Made by a program: the position numbers and the translations under genes
NCBI GenBank assembly: GCA_937901455.1
Contig: CALDIA010000054.1
Span: 1 to 64,000 of the forward strand
DNA length: 64,000 nt
Source: an uncultured Bacteroidales bacterium
GTDB taxonomy: Bacteria; Bacteroidota; Bacteroidia; Bacteroidales; WCHB1-69
Direction: 5' to 3'
Shown: one piece after another, positions 53,936 through 62,765 of the stretch
Layout of the letters: each line of letters opens with the position of its first letter
How positions within the stretch are numbered: the stretch's first letter is position 1
The notes under the pieces: generated by a model
Seen by the model: the letters and a program-made list of their open reading frames with translations, nothing else
Database searches by the model: none
Told to the model about the DNA's origin: nothing

Positions 53936-55279
53936 ATGAGAAGGTTGCGTAGTTTTTTATGTTTTATATTGACTTTAACTATTGTTTTACAGGCCAATGC
54001 GCAGGAAAAGAGTACCTTACAAGACACTACAACGGTAAAAAAGGATAGTGTACGTAGCCGATTTACAATTGGCGGATATGGAGAGGCGGTTTATAAATAC
54101 AATTTTTTTAGCGACAACATGTTTCGTTATAACCATGCCTCTGATTATACAGAATCAAGAGGGCATGGGCGCGTGGATATTCCACATGGAGTCTTCATGC
54201 TTGGGTACGACTTTGGCAAAGGATGGACCTTCAACACGGAGATAGAGTTCGAGCATGGAGGAACAGAGTCGGCTGTTGAGGTAGAGACAGAAGAGACAGG
54301 AGAGCATGAAAAAGAGATTGAACGTGGAGGTGAGGTGGCATTGGAGCAGTTTTGGTTACAAAAGTCCTTTTTACAATCTAAGTTGAACATACGTATGGGG
54401 CATTTGGTGGTTCCGGTTGGAGGCACCAACAACGCACACTTGCCCAATGAGTACTTTGGGGTATATCGTCCGGAAGGGGAAAATACCATTATACCTTGCA
54501 CGTGGCATGAGACAGGCATTGAGTTGTGGGGGCGTGTAAAAGGATGGCGTTACGACTTCATGGTTATTCCGGCGCTGAACTCCAGCATGTTTAATGTGTC
54601 GGGGTGGGTACACAATGGATCCGCTTCCCCGTATGAATTTAAAGTAGCCAACAATCTTGCTTTTGCTGCCCGAATAGACAATTACAGTATTTCAGGCCTG
54701 CATATTGGCATCAGCGGCTATGTGGGGAACAGCTTCCGCAATGATATAGTCACGAATGAAAACGCTTCCCGATATGAGAAAGTAAAAGGCACGGTGGTTA
54801 TCGGTGGCCTGGATTTCAGTTACAAGCATGAAGGATTCATTATGAGGGGTAGTGGGCTGTATGGTTACTTGGCTGATGCGTCCCTTATCTCATCCTATAA
54901 TGTCACCTCCTTGGGGAGCCGGAACTATGAGTATCCCTGTACTTTGGTGGGAGCTTCCGCATGGTCAGCCGGAGGTGAGTTTGGCTATGATATCTTGCAC
55001 TCCATCAAAGACCGGACTCGTATTGGACAACGCAAGCTTTATCTTTTTGTACGGTATGAGTATTACGATTCCTATAGGCCTGCCGACATGCTTACCGACT
55101 ATCAATGGACAGACCGTCATTGTATCAGTGGAGGCATCAACTATCGCCCCATTCCCGAAATCACGATTAAAGCTGAAGGCGGCATACGCCTGCTAAAAGC
55201 ACAATACAACAACGAGCCTTGGGTTGCCATAGGGGCAACTTGGGCTGCCTATTTCAAGCATGACAAAAAAAAGAACTAA
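53936..55279 (+). CDS. Outer-membrane beta-barrel protein of an imelysin locus
   Basis: 447 aa. Signal peptide 1-22 (LQANAQ). The body is porin-like: FTIGGYGEAVYKYNFF, GRVDIPHGVFMLGYDFG, WLQKSFLQSKLNIRMGHLVVPVG (the phosphate-selective/OprP-like 'conserved strand and loop' pattern), then strands ending ATWAAYF. One loop, about residues 110-135, is very acidic with His (VEVETEETGEHEKEIE). It would let an anionic or cationic solute across the outer membrane. It is the first gene of an operon with the imelysin lipoprotein and di-haem protein, so a metal or metal-chelate substrate is inferred. Confidence 0.75.
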   Translation: MRRLRSFLCFILTLTIVLQANAQEKSTLQDTTTVKKDSVRSRFTIGGYGEAVYKYNFFSDNMFRYNHASDYTESRGHGRVDIPHGVFMLGYDFGKGWTFNTEIEFEHGGTESAVEVETEETGEHEKEIERGGEVALEQFWLQKSFLQSKLNIRMGHLVVPVGGTNNAHLPNEYFGVYRPEGENTIIPCTWHETGIELWGRVKGWRYDFMVIPALNSSMFNVSGWVHNGSASPYEFKVANNLAFAARIDNYSISGLHIGISGYVGNSFRNDIVTNENASRYEKVKGTVVIGGLDFSYKHEGFIMRGSGLYGYLADASLISSYNVTSLGSRNYEYPCTLVGASAWSAGGEFGYDILHSIKDRTRIGQRKLYLFVRYEYYDSYRPADMLTDYQWTDRHCISGGINYRPIPEITIKAEGGIRLLKAQYNNEPWVAIGATWAAYFKHDKKKN

Positions 55280-55315
55280 TTTTTAAATAATTCTAATTTT
55301 TAAATAATTATAACT

Positions 55316-56476
55316 ATGACAAAGATTTTTAGATTTGTAATTATAGCCATAGCGGCTATAGCAGGAGTGATGACGACATCCTGCAATCATGGAAATGCTT
55401 ATCTCACGGATGAAAAGCAAACGGCCATTTTAAAACAGTATGTGGACCATACTATTGCACCGACCTATAGCAACCTTGCCAGTCAGACGGAACAATTGGT
55501 AAAGGACTTACAGGCCTTTCGTTCCAGTCATTCGCAGGCTGACCTGAATACAGCTTGCAACACATTTCTCACAGCCCGTGCGTGGTGGGAGAAGAGTGAA
55601 GCATTTCTTTTCGGAGCCGCCTCTGATTTTGGCATCGATCCGCACATTGATTCTTGGCCTTTGGATGTGGACGCCTTCAACATAATGATGAGCAACACTT
55701 CTCAGATTCAGGCAATGGATGCAGAGGATGGGGATGAATATGCCGGCGAGAAGCTGGGCAATTCCCTTCTTGGATTCCATGGTATTGAATATATTCTTTT
55801 CCAAGATGGAAACATCAAAAGTGCCAGTGAAATCAACGATTTGCAGATGATCTATGCTATCGCAGTTGCCGGAGATCTTCGCAATCGCTGCTACCAACTT
55901 GAGGTTAGCTGGATAGGTGATGATGCTCCTTTGGCACACAGAGAAAAAGTGGAGGATTTGGAATTGAACTCTACCGTGAATGGGGGAACATATTCCTATG
56001 GCGAGAACCTTATTAAAGCGGGAAATCCTGGCAGTACCTATTTTAGCACCGTTAATGGTCTCATTGCTATTGTGGATGGATGCAAGACAATTGCTGATGA
56101 GGTTGGAACCTCCAAAATCGGAAAACCGTATAATGGGGAGGATATTCATTATATAGAATCTCCCTATAGCCATCGTTCCATCGAAGATTTTCTCAACAAC
56201 ATCATAAGTATTGAACATGCCTATTATGGAGGCATAGAGGGTGCCCAAGATGAAAGCAACTCCCTGCATGGCTACATGAAGGCTATTGACGCCGACCTGG
56301 ATGCGAAGGTGGTTGATGCCATCAACGAGGCAAAAGCAAAGATTCAAGCCATGCCCGTTCCTTTTGTGAACAACTACACCAATTCAGCCAATGCCGCTGC
56401 TATCGAGGCTTGCCAAGCTTTAGACGACATCCTTTCAGAGGTGAATGCCACATTGCAAAAGAATAGCAACCAATAA
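55316..56476 (+). CDS. Imelysin-family (M75) lipoprotein
   Basis: 386 aa. A lipoprotein signal peptide ends in a lipobox (GVMTTSC, Cys near 23). The helical imelysin fold carries the diagnostic GxHxxE as GFHGIEYILFQ near residue 160, WEKSEAFLFGAASDFGIDPHIDSW before it, and SIEHAYYGGIEGA in the second half-repeat. Imelysins bind iron or other cations at the cell surface in characterised cases (ICMP, IrpA); peptidase activity is doubtful. Gap to the barrel gene is 36 bases, and 11 to the di-haem gene. Confidence 0.88.
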   Translation: MTKIFRFVIIAIAAIAGVMTTSCNHGNAYLTDEKQTAILKQYVDHTIAPTYSNLASQTEQLVKDLQAFRSSHSQADLNTACNTFLTARAWWEKSEAFLFGAASDFGIDPHIDSWPLDVDAFNIMMSNTSQIQAMDAEDGDEYAGEKLGNSLLGFHGIEYILFQDGNIKSASEINDLQMIYAIAVAGDLRNRCYQLEVSWIGDDAPLAHREKVEDLELNSTVNGGTYSYGENLIKAGNPGSTYFSTVNGLIAIVDGCKTIADEVGTSKIGKPYNGEDIHYIESPYSHRSIEDFLNNIISIEHAYYGGIEGAQDESNSLHGYMKAIDADLDAKVVDAINEAKAKIQAMPVPFVNNYTNSANAAAIEACQALDDILSEVNATLQKNSNQ

Positions 56477-56487
56477 ATTCTACTTCT

Positions 56488-58056
56488 ATGCAAAAACATA
56501 GATTTTCGATTATAAGTATAAGCTTAGTGGTTTTGTCCATTCTTTTGTGCTGTTGTAAGCCTGAACCCATTGAAGAACTCTCATGGATTGAAGAGGAAAC
56601 TTATGCCGGAGGAAAATTGGGTACTACCTTTAATGTTTCGTCATCGGCCTATGAAGATCCCGCCCCAGCAGTCACCGACATTGCTGCTTTTAAGTATGGT
56701 GAGTATCTTTTTGAAAGAAATTTTACCCAAAACACCCCTCCTTTCAATGGATTGGGGCCACTGTACATTCGCAGTTCCTGTATCGCCTGTCATCCAGGCT
56801 ATGGGCATGGTCGGCGTATGGACCGATACAATGCCAACGATTGGGGCAATGGCTATCTGCTGGTTGTCACAGATCAGAACGACAACTATGTGTCGTCTTT
56901 GACAGGTATGCCACAAACCAAAGCAACCCCTCCTTTTAAAGCACCGATTGATGAGACTCAAATCCAAATCAGCTGGTTGAACTACACAGATGACTGGGGT
57001 AATACTTTCCCAGATGGCGAGACCTATAGTCTGATATACCCCGAAGTTTACATACCCGCCTCTGCATATTATGTGCCTTTGGAAGTTAATGGTGTTGAGA
57101 TTCCATACGGCAGTGAGATTGTCCGTCTGGAGTCCACCATCGGCATCTATGGTACAGGATTGTTGGATGCCATTCCCGATGATTCTTTAAAAGCCCAGTA
57201 TTTGAAGGAATCTATGGCGGGAGCCAACCTCAATCCAGCTATGTGGGCAGGCACTGATTGGGCCCCATCGGGTCTGTATGGAAATACCAATCATCCCAAA
57301 CGTTTCACCTATGCTTGTTCTCGAGGACCGCTGCAAGATGGACCTGGAGCGAATGCTATTTGGAATATTACCAATGTAACGCGTAGCGACCGCCGGAAAC
57401 ATTACATGACGGAAACCTACGCGCGAGTGGCCGCCTTGGATCCAGATGTGCAGGCACAATTCTACCAATATTATCCAGAGTTCAACCAAACGGGCAATCC
57501 CGAGACCGACATTTACAATTATCTAATGGGTACAAATCTGCCGGTAGAGATGAGTAATGACGACTATGTCAACTTGATGGTTTGGCATCGTGGCTTGGCT
57601 GTACCTGCTGCTAGAAACTTGAGCGACACTACCATTCAGCGTGGTCGCCAGCTTTTCCGTGAAATAGGTTGTGCCTCTTGTCATCGTCCCAGTTGGACTA
57701 CCGGCCCCGATCGCTTCACCGACCCCAACGGTTTCTTTACGACTGGAGACCAGCGTCTGCCACGTTACCCGAATCAAAAGATTTGGCCTTATACCGACAT
57801 GGTGCAACACAGACTTTGTATGAAGAACGATATTCGTACCGGATGGTGCCGTACTACCCCATTGTGGGGTCGCGGCCTATCCACCATCTGTACAGGAGCC
57901 AGTGATCGCTTGCATGACTGCCGCGCCCGCACTGTGGTGGAAGCCATTATGTGGCATGGAAGCGCTCAAAGTGATGCCCGCAAGTCGGTGGAACGTTTCC
58001 GTACCCTCGGCAAGTCCGACCGCGATGCCATCGTGAAATTTATTGAGGCTATTTAA
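56488..58056 (+). CDS. Di-haem c-type cytochrome / thiol oxidoreductase (DUF1111)
   Basis: 522 aa. Lipoprotein-like signal (LSILLCCCKPEP). Two covalent haem sites: CIACH (residues 98-102) and CASCH (395-399). DUF1111/di-haem oxidoreductase blocks include TDIAAFKYGEYLFERNFT, FNGLGPLYIRSSCIACHPG, FSGLLDAIPDD-like GTGLLDAIPDDSL, and MWHGSAQSDARKSVERF near the C-terminus. Related to MauG/CcpA-type di-haem proteins, it would carry electrons in the periplasm or outer-membrane face. Pairing with an imelysin recurs across bacteria and was earlier labelled thiol oxidoreductase. Electron donor and acceptor are unknown. Confidence 0.85.
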   Translation: MQKHRFSIISISLVVLSILLCCCKPEPIEELSWIEEETYAGGKLGTTFNVSSSAYEDPAPAVTDIAAFKYGEYLFERNFTQNTPPFNGLGPLYIRSSCIACHPGYGHGRRMDRYNANDWGNGYLLVVTDQNDNYVSSLTGMPQTKATPPFKAPIDETQIQISWLNYTDDWGNTFPDGETYSLIYPEVYIPASAYYVPLEVNGVEIPYGSEIVRLESTIGIYGTGLLDAIPDDSLKAQYLKESMAGANLNPAMWAGTDWAPSGLYGNTNHPKRFTYACSRGPLQDGPGANAIWNITNVTRSDRRKHYMTETYARVAALDPDVQAQFYQYYPEFNQTGNPETDIYNYLMGTNLPVEMSNDDYVNLMVWHRGLAVPAARNLSDTTIQRGRQLFREIGCASCHRPSWTTGPDRFTDPNGFFTTGDQRLPRYPNQKIWPYTDMVQHRLCMKNDIRTGWCRTTPLWGRGLSTICTGASDRLHDCRARTVVEAIMWHGSAQSDARKSVERFRTLGKSDRDAIVKFIEAI

Positions 58057-58074
58057 CTGGATTTTTTTTCTGAA

Positions 58075-58108
58075 TGTAGAGACACAATTGTGTCTCTACA
58101 TTTTTTTT
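58075..58108 (+). terminator. Terminator after the di-haem gene
   Basis: A perfect 26-base palindrome (TGTAGAGACACAA and its complement) followed by TTTTTTTT. Confidence 0.85.
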
Positions 58109-58115
58109 ATTTTTG
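58108..58115 (+). promoter_or_regulatory. -7 element of ccsBA
   Basis: TATTTTTG begins on the last T of the terminator's T-run. Start near 58121, leader about 21 nt to the ATG at 58142. The haem-attachment gene is thus separately transcribed. Confidence 0.5.
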
Positions 58116-58141
58116 AATCCTTTTTTAATTAATGCTTACAA

Positions 58142-60367
58142 ATGAAAAACATTCGACATTTTTTCTCTGTTTTGGTGATTGCCTTGATAGCGGTTATGGC
58201 CGCAGGCACTATTGTGGAAAGGTTCCATGGGTCAGACTATGCGTTGAGTCATATATATAGTGCCTGGTGGTTTGTGGCGCTGTGGGGTATTTTGGCCCTT
58301 GGCATCTTGTTCATGATGATACGGCAAAAGTCATGGAAACAACCCGTAACCTGTGCTTTGCATGTTTCCGTAATCTTGATTTTATTAGGGGCCTTACTAA
58401 CCATGCTTACGGGACAGCACGGAGAGATAACCCTCAGTCCTGGAAAACCCGCCAACAAGTTTACCTTGGAACGACATGGTTTGATGCATGAGGCAAAGAT
58501 TCCCTTCTCTTTGACCCTTGATCATTTTGAAGTGGAGACCTATCCAGGAACCCACTCGCCAATGGACTTTGTGAGTTATCTCCAAATCACAGACAAGGGT
58601 AGCACAACGGATGCCAAGATCTCCATGAATCACATTTTAAAACATCGCCACTATCGGTTCTATCAGAGTGACTATGACGATGAAGGTAATTCCACGCTGG
58701 CTGTGGCTCATGATCCATGGGGCACAGGTGTAACCTACACGGGTTACATTCTATTGCTGGTTGCTTTAATAGGTCTTTTTGTTGATCGGAACGGCGTGTT
58801 TCGCACGCTTTTGCGGAAAATGTCGAATAAGACGGCTTTAGCCCTTATGCTGTTTATGGCTGGCGCTGTTTTGCCAGCGGTAGCTGCCGACAAGCCATCG
58901 GTACTGCCCCGAGAGAGTGCCGACAAAATGGGACAAATGTATGTGATGTATAAAGGCCGTGTGTGTCCATTGCAAACATTAGCCAAAGATTATACTACCA
59001 AGCTATACGGGAATGCCCGCTACCGTGGCTATTCACCGGAACAGGTGCTTAGCGGGTGGCTGTTCTATCCTGCAGAATGGCAAAATGAACCCATCTTTAA
59101 AATCAAAGGAAAGGAAGTGCGAGAGACTCTTGGCCTTGATGGTAAATATGCTCGGTTGTCGGATTTCCGCGACGCTTACGGCACCAACAAACTGGAAGAG
59201 CCGCTTCAAGCATTGCCTATGGGTAATCCTATGCTTAAAAACTACAATGCTGCCAATGAGAAGTATCAACTTGTGTATATGTTGTTCAACGGGGAACTCT
59301 TAAAGCTTTTCCCACACGCAGACAGCCTTCAGGAAGTCACATGGTATTCACAGAGCGATGCCCTGCCGTTAGATATCTCTGATGGAGAATATCTTTTTAT
59401 TCGTAAGCAACTTAGCCTGTGCCAGGAGTATGTGGTCATGAAAGATTTTGATGCGTTGAATGAGGTTTTTGACAAAACAAGGGTTTATCAGGAAAAATAT
59501 GCATTGGGACAAGTGCAACCTACAGCCCAGTTTCGCGCAGAGAGGCTTTATAACCGTCTTACTGCCGGCCGATGGTTAGCCATGGTGAACATCACTTTAG
59601 GATTGGTCTGTTTTGCCGCTGCCATCATAGCGGTTGGGAAAGGGAATAAACTCAACAAATATGTACGTCTTGTCGCTACAGTGTGGATGTGCCTGATGTG
59701 TCTGTTTCTATCTTTGATATTTATCTTGCGCTGGATTGCAGGCGGGCATGTGCCAATGGCGGGAAGTTTTGATTCCATGAATCTGTTAGCCCTAAGTGTC
59801 AGTGTTATCACCTTGATTATGATGAGGAAATATGAGATGGCATTACCCACAGGTCTGCTAATAACCGGGTTTGTATTATTGGTGCAGATGATGGGCGGTT
59901 CAAACCCGCCTGTGACGCATCTTATGCCTGTGTTGACGTCCCCATTGCTGAGTCTTCATGTCTCCGTCATCATGATTGCCTACGCACTTCTCTTTTTCAT
60001 CATGCTTAATGGTATCAGTGCCGTGGTTGTACGTATGCTGCAACCAGCTAATACGGATTATCTGGAACGGTTGCGCAACATCAGCATGATTATGCTCTAT
60101 CCAGCCGTGGCGTTGCTGGCGGTGGGCATTTGCATAGGTGCCGTGTGGGCCAATATTTCTTGGGGCAACTATTGGTCTTGGGATCCTAAAGAGGTTTGGG
60201 CGCTTATCACGCTCTTAATTTATACGGTTCCTCTTTACAATACGCTTTGGAAAGCTTTCCAAAAGCCCATGTTCTTTCATATCTACAGCATCTTGGCTTT
60301 TCTGAGCGTAATCATAACCTATTTTGGTGTGAACTTCCTATTGGGCGGTATGCACAGTTATGCATAG
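58142..60367 (+). CDS. Fused CcsB-CcsA (System II) cytochrome c biogenesis protein
   Basis: 741 aa. The N-terminal half (about 1-260) is ResB-like: helices near 5-22, 40-60 and 75-93, a periplasmic strand-rich domain, and a helix near 202. The C-terminal half (about 475-741) is CcsA: eight or so helices, conserved His in SLHVSVIMIAYALLF and FFHIYSIL, and the haem-handling WWD motif WGNYWSWDPKEVWALI near 685-700. It takes haem across the membrane and ligates it to CxxCH of apocytochromes. Length fits the fused Bacteroidota/epsilon form. It is downstream of a di-haem cytochrome gene, its natural client. Confidence 0.9.
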   Translation: MKNIRHFFSVLVIALIAVMAAGTIVERFHGSDYALSHIYSAWWFVALWGILALGILFMMIRQKSWKQPVTCALHVSVILILLGALLTMLTGQHGEITLSPGKPANKFTLERHGLMHEAKIPFSLTLDHFEVETYPGTHSPMDFVSYLQITDKGSTTDAKISMNHILKHRHYRFYQSDYDDEGNSTLAVAHDPWGTGVTYTGYILLLVALIGLFVDRNGVFRTLLRKMSNKTALALMLFMAGAVLPAVAADKPSVLPRESADKMGQMYVMYKGRVCPLQTLAKDYTTKLYGNARYRGYSPEQVLSGWLFYPAEWQNEPIFKIKGKEVRETLGLDGKYARLSDFRDAYGTNKLEEPLQALPMGNPMLKNYNAANEKYQLVYMLFNGELLKLFPHADSLQEVTWYSQSDALPLDISDGEYLFIRKQLSLCQEYVVMKDFDALNEVFDKTRVYQEKYALGQVQPTAQFRAERLYNRLTAGRWLAMVNITLGLVCFAAAIIAVGKGNKLNKYVRLVATVWMCLMCLFLSLIFILRWIAGGHVPMAGSFDSMNLLALSVSVITLIMMRKYEMALPTGLLITGFVLLVQMMGGSNPPVTHLMPVLTSPLLSLHVSVIMIAYALLFFIMLNGISAVVVRMLQPANTDYLERLRNISMIMLYPAVALLAVGICIGAVWANISWGNYWSWDPKEVWALITLLIYTVPLYNTLWKAFQKPMFFHIYSILAFLSVIITYFGVNFLLGGMHSYA

Positions 60368-60414
60368 TTTTCGCCTGTTGGGATACTTGATGTAACCGTA
60401 GTGGAAAGAAGTTC

Positions 60415-62142
60415 TCAGTTGTTCACTATTACCTTAAAGGTGCGGGAGCGATTGCCCTTGCTGGCCTTGAGCAAATAGGTTCCATTGCCCCAAGCGGAGG
60501 TGGAAATGACGGTCTGCCCGGCAGAACAGCCATTGGCATACACGCGCTGTCCCGACAGGGTGAACACTTCCACAAAAATCTCTTGGCCGAAATCGTTATG
60601 TAGCATGATTTGGCCAAAAGTAGCCGGATTTGGCGAGACAGACACGAGCAGTGGTTCAAAATCCTCCACGTCTCCACCCAAAATCACAGCTACTACCCAA
60701 TCTTTACTGCGTCCGTCTGGAGTGGTCAGGGTGTACACGACAGGATGATCCAAAAAGCATTGTGGTTCAGAAGGGTCGGGTGAGCAGGATACCCAGAGAG
60801 GCATGGTAATAGTAGGAACCACATTGCAGAGGGGCGGAGCGACACATTCGGCATAGAATAGCAGCGTGTCGCCCTGTTCTGAGAAGCAGAAGACAGCCTC
60901 TTCCTCATTATTGTACCATACGGAAAATGCCAAGATGTCGGGTTCAATTTCCAAGACTGGCAGATAGGATACTTCGCCATAGATAGTGCTGTCTGCGTAA
61001 TGGAAGATGACCTCTTCGGCATCGGTGGAGTCATTGCTGCCCCAGAAATTGCCTACTGCGGTCATGTCGCTGAAGGCATTATTGAAGAGAGCGTATGAGG
61101 TGCCTCCGTTGGCATTGTTATAGATACAGTTGTAGCCCCAATCATCAGCAGTGCCCATGTCGAGGGCGTGATAATAGATGGCGGTGACACCCCACAGGTT
61201 TCCAGTGACGAGGTTGCGGCGCATCTTGGCGGCACAGGTCGTGTTGTTGCCATAGATGCTGATGCCACTGCCACCATTCAGGGGGTTGGTTTCCAAGTTA
61301 TTGTTCTTAAACTCATTGTCTTCAATGATGGCAAAGATATTGGTGCCGTTTTGCGTGTATCCGTAGCGGTTATTTTCCACCACATTGTAACGGATGATAG
61401 CCACGGTATTGCTAATATTTAACAGGTTGGCGATGGCAATGCCGCCCGACATATGGGCAAAGCCGTCAATGTGGTTGTATTCGATGACAATAGTGTCGCC
61501 TGCAATACCCGGACCGAGGTTGATTTGGGGTTGGTTGACATTGTTGCGTACGTTGCGTACAAATTCATTGTGGCGGATGACGGGCGAACCGGTAACGTTG
61601 GCGCCGGAGCTGATGGCCGCCTGCTGGTTATCATGGAAGAAACAATGTTCTATCACAGGACTGGCATTGATATATTTGATACACTGCTCGGAGAAGAAAC
61701 TGAACTCGCAACGCTCAAAGGTAGCCTCGCTTTGGGTTATCAGGATGTTGTTACCATACTCAAAATGGATGTCTGTAAACACACAGGAGTCGGCATTGTC
61801 GATGCGGATATCGTAGAAGTCGCCGTTGCAGTTGGAGATGTTGCTGGTGACGAGGAGTGTGTCGGTGCGGGGAGCGCAGACCACACACCCGTGGATGGTA
61901 ATAGTGAGCGTATTGTTGATAAAGAGCTCCTTGGTGGCGGCATCAATCACCAAGGTGTCGCTGGCCGACAGGGTAAGGTCTTGTGACAGACGATAGTAGC
62001 CAGCCGATGTGGCGACCACCGCACCCGATGGGTCGGAGGCCAGATCCTGAAAGGTGAAGGTGGAGCCATTGCCTGGCGACACAATCTGTGCATACGCACC
62101 CGTAAGGCAAAATATCCATAAAAGGGTGATCAATTTTTTCAT
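60415..62142 (-). CDS. Secreted parallel beta-helix protein with T9SS sorting domain
   Basis: 575 aa. Signal peptide 1-18 (TGAYAQ). About residues 85-370 are a right-handed beta-helix: repeating short strands such as FYDIRIDNADSC, PVIEHCFFHDN, PVIRHNEFVRN, AIIRYNVVENN, AIIEDNEFKNN. Residues about 400-490 are a Cys-containing linker domain; a T9SS type A tail follows (VSVSPNPATFGQ, ending FKVIVNN). Beta-helices of this kind may bind or cleave polysaccharide, but no catalytic residues were identified. A longer frame opens at 62235, upstream of the promoter at 62201, so the ATG at 62142 is used. Confidence 0.8.
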   Translation of the reverse strand: MKKLITLLWIFCLTGAYAQIVSPGNGSTFTFQDLASDPSGAVVATSAGYYRLSQDLTLSASDTLVIDAATKELFINNTLTITIHGCVVCAPRTDTLLVTSNISNCNGDFYDIRIDNADSCVFTDIHFEYGNNILITQSEATFERCEFSFFSEQCIKYINASPVIEHCFFHDNQQAAISSGANVTGSPVIRHNEFVRNVRNNVNQPQINLGPGIAGDTIVIEYNHIDGFAHMSGGIAIANLLNISNTVAIIRYNVVENNRYGYTQNGTNIFAIIEDNEFKNNNLETNPLNGGSGISIYGNNTTCAAKMRRNLVTGNLWGVTAIYYHALDMGTADDWGYNCIYNNANGGTSYALFNNAFSDMTAVGNFWGSNDSTDAEEVIFHYADSTIYGEVSYLPVLEIEPDILAFSVWYNNEEEAVFCFSEQGDTLLFYAECVAPPLCNVVPTITMPLWVSCSPDPSEPQCFLDHPVVYTLTTPDGRSKDWVVAVILGGDVEDFEPLLVSVSPNPATFGQIMLHNDFGQEIFVEVFTLSGQRVYANGCSAGQTVISTSAWGNGTYLLKASKGNRSRTFKVIVNN

Positions 62143-62200
62143 ATTGTTTGGGGTTAATGGGTTGATTTCAAAAAAGATGACAAATTGTTTTAATAGCATG

Positions 62201-62208
62201 CAAAAATA
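62201..62208 (-). promoter_or_regulatory. -7 element of the beta-helix gene
   Basis: TATTTTTG on the minus strand followed by CATGCTA. Start near 62195, leader about 53 nt; decides the start codon. Confidence 0.6.
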
Positions 62209-62323
62209 CACTTTTTCGTTGTGTTTGAGCAGCAACTGTGCTATATAAAAAAGGCGACAAGATGTCGCTCTTTGTTTTTCCTGTTGGTTGAAAAAAAAAG
62301 GACTATTATCATAGCCCTTTTAG

Positions 62324-62407
62324 TACCGAAGGCCGGGATCGAACCGGCACGAGTGTTACCTCATTGGTTTTTGAGACCAACGCGTCTACCGATTCCGCCA
62401 CTTCGGC
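62324..62407 (-). tRNA. tRNA-Leu (CAA)
   Basis: A class II tRNA of 84 nt: acceptor GCCGAAG/CTTCGGT (terminal G-T), anticodon stem TTGGT/ACCAA with loop CTCAAAA (anticodon CAA), long variable arm (GAGGTAACACTC), T arm CCGG-TTCGATC-CCGG, discriminator A. CCA is not encoded. Confidence 0.94.
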
Positions 62408-62417
62408 TTGACGGCGG

Positions 62418-62425
62418 CAAAAATA
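62418..62425 (-). promoter_or_regulatory. -7 element of tRNA-Leu
   Basis: TATTTTTG on the minus strand followed by CCGCCGTC, 10 bases before the tRNA. Confidence 0.65.
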
Positions 62426-62661
62426 CAAAAAATCTTACATTCATACATGCGTCCATAAAAAATATTTTCATCAATATAATATGCAAATAATCAGTTAGAT
62501 ACTCTATATGCCTCCAAAATTCCTGTCAAAACTGTATCCATTTTTTCTTTGTTTCCACGCACCCTTTTCCGCAAATCAGTATATTATGAAGCCTCTTTAA
62601 AGTCAGTGATAGATTCTTTTAAAATTATGCATTTTTTATATTGATTTATCAAAGAAAACAT
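62426..62661. other. AT-rich intergenic region before the last gene
   Basis: Non-coding, with only the promoter region of the gene at 62766 at its right end. No repeats or hairpins with T-runs were noticed. Confidence 0.4.
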
Positions 62662-62669
62662 TATATTTG
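62662..62669 (+). promoter_or_regulatory. Promoter of the large secreted protein gene
   Basis: TATATTTG at 62662-62669 with TTG at 62641-62643 as the -33 element. Start near 62675, leader about 91 nt to the ATG at 62766. Confidence 0.65.
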
Positions 62670-62765
62670 CAGGCTTTTTTGTTTAATCCGCAAGAAGTGT
62701 TTTTTGAAGAGTAAAAATAATGTAATATCAAACCAAAAATTATTGTTTAACTAAAATCAATTACA

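Noticed and set aside
55508..56347. 279-codon minus-strand frame antisense to the imelysin gene
   Set aside because: No motif and no promoter; the plus-strand frame has signal peptide and GxHxxE.
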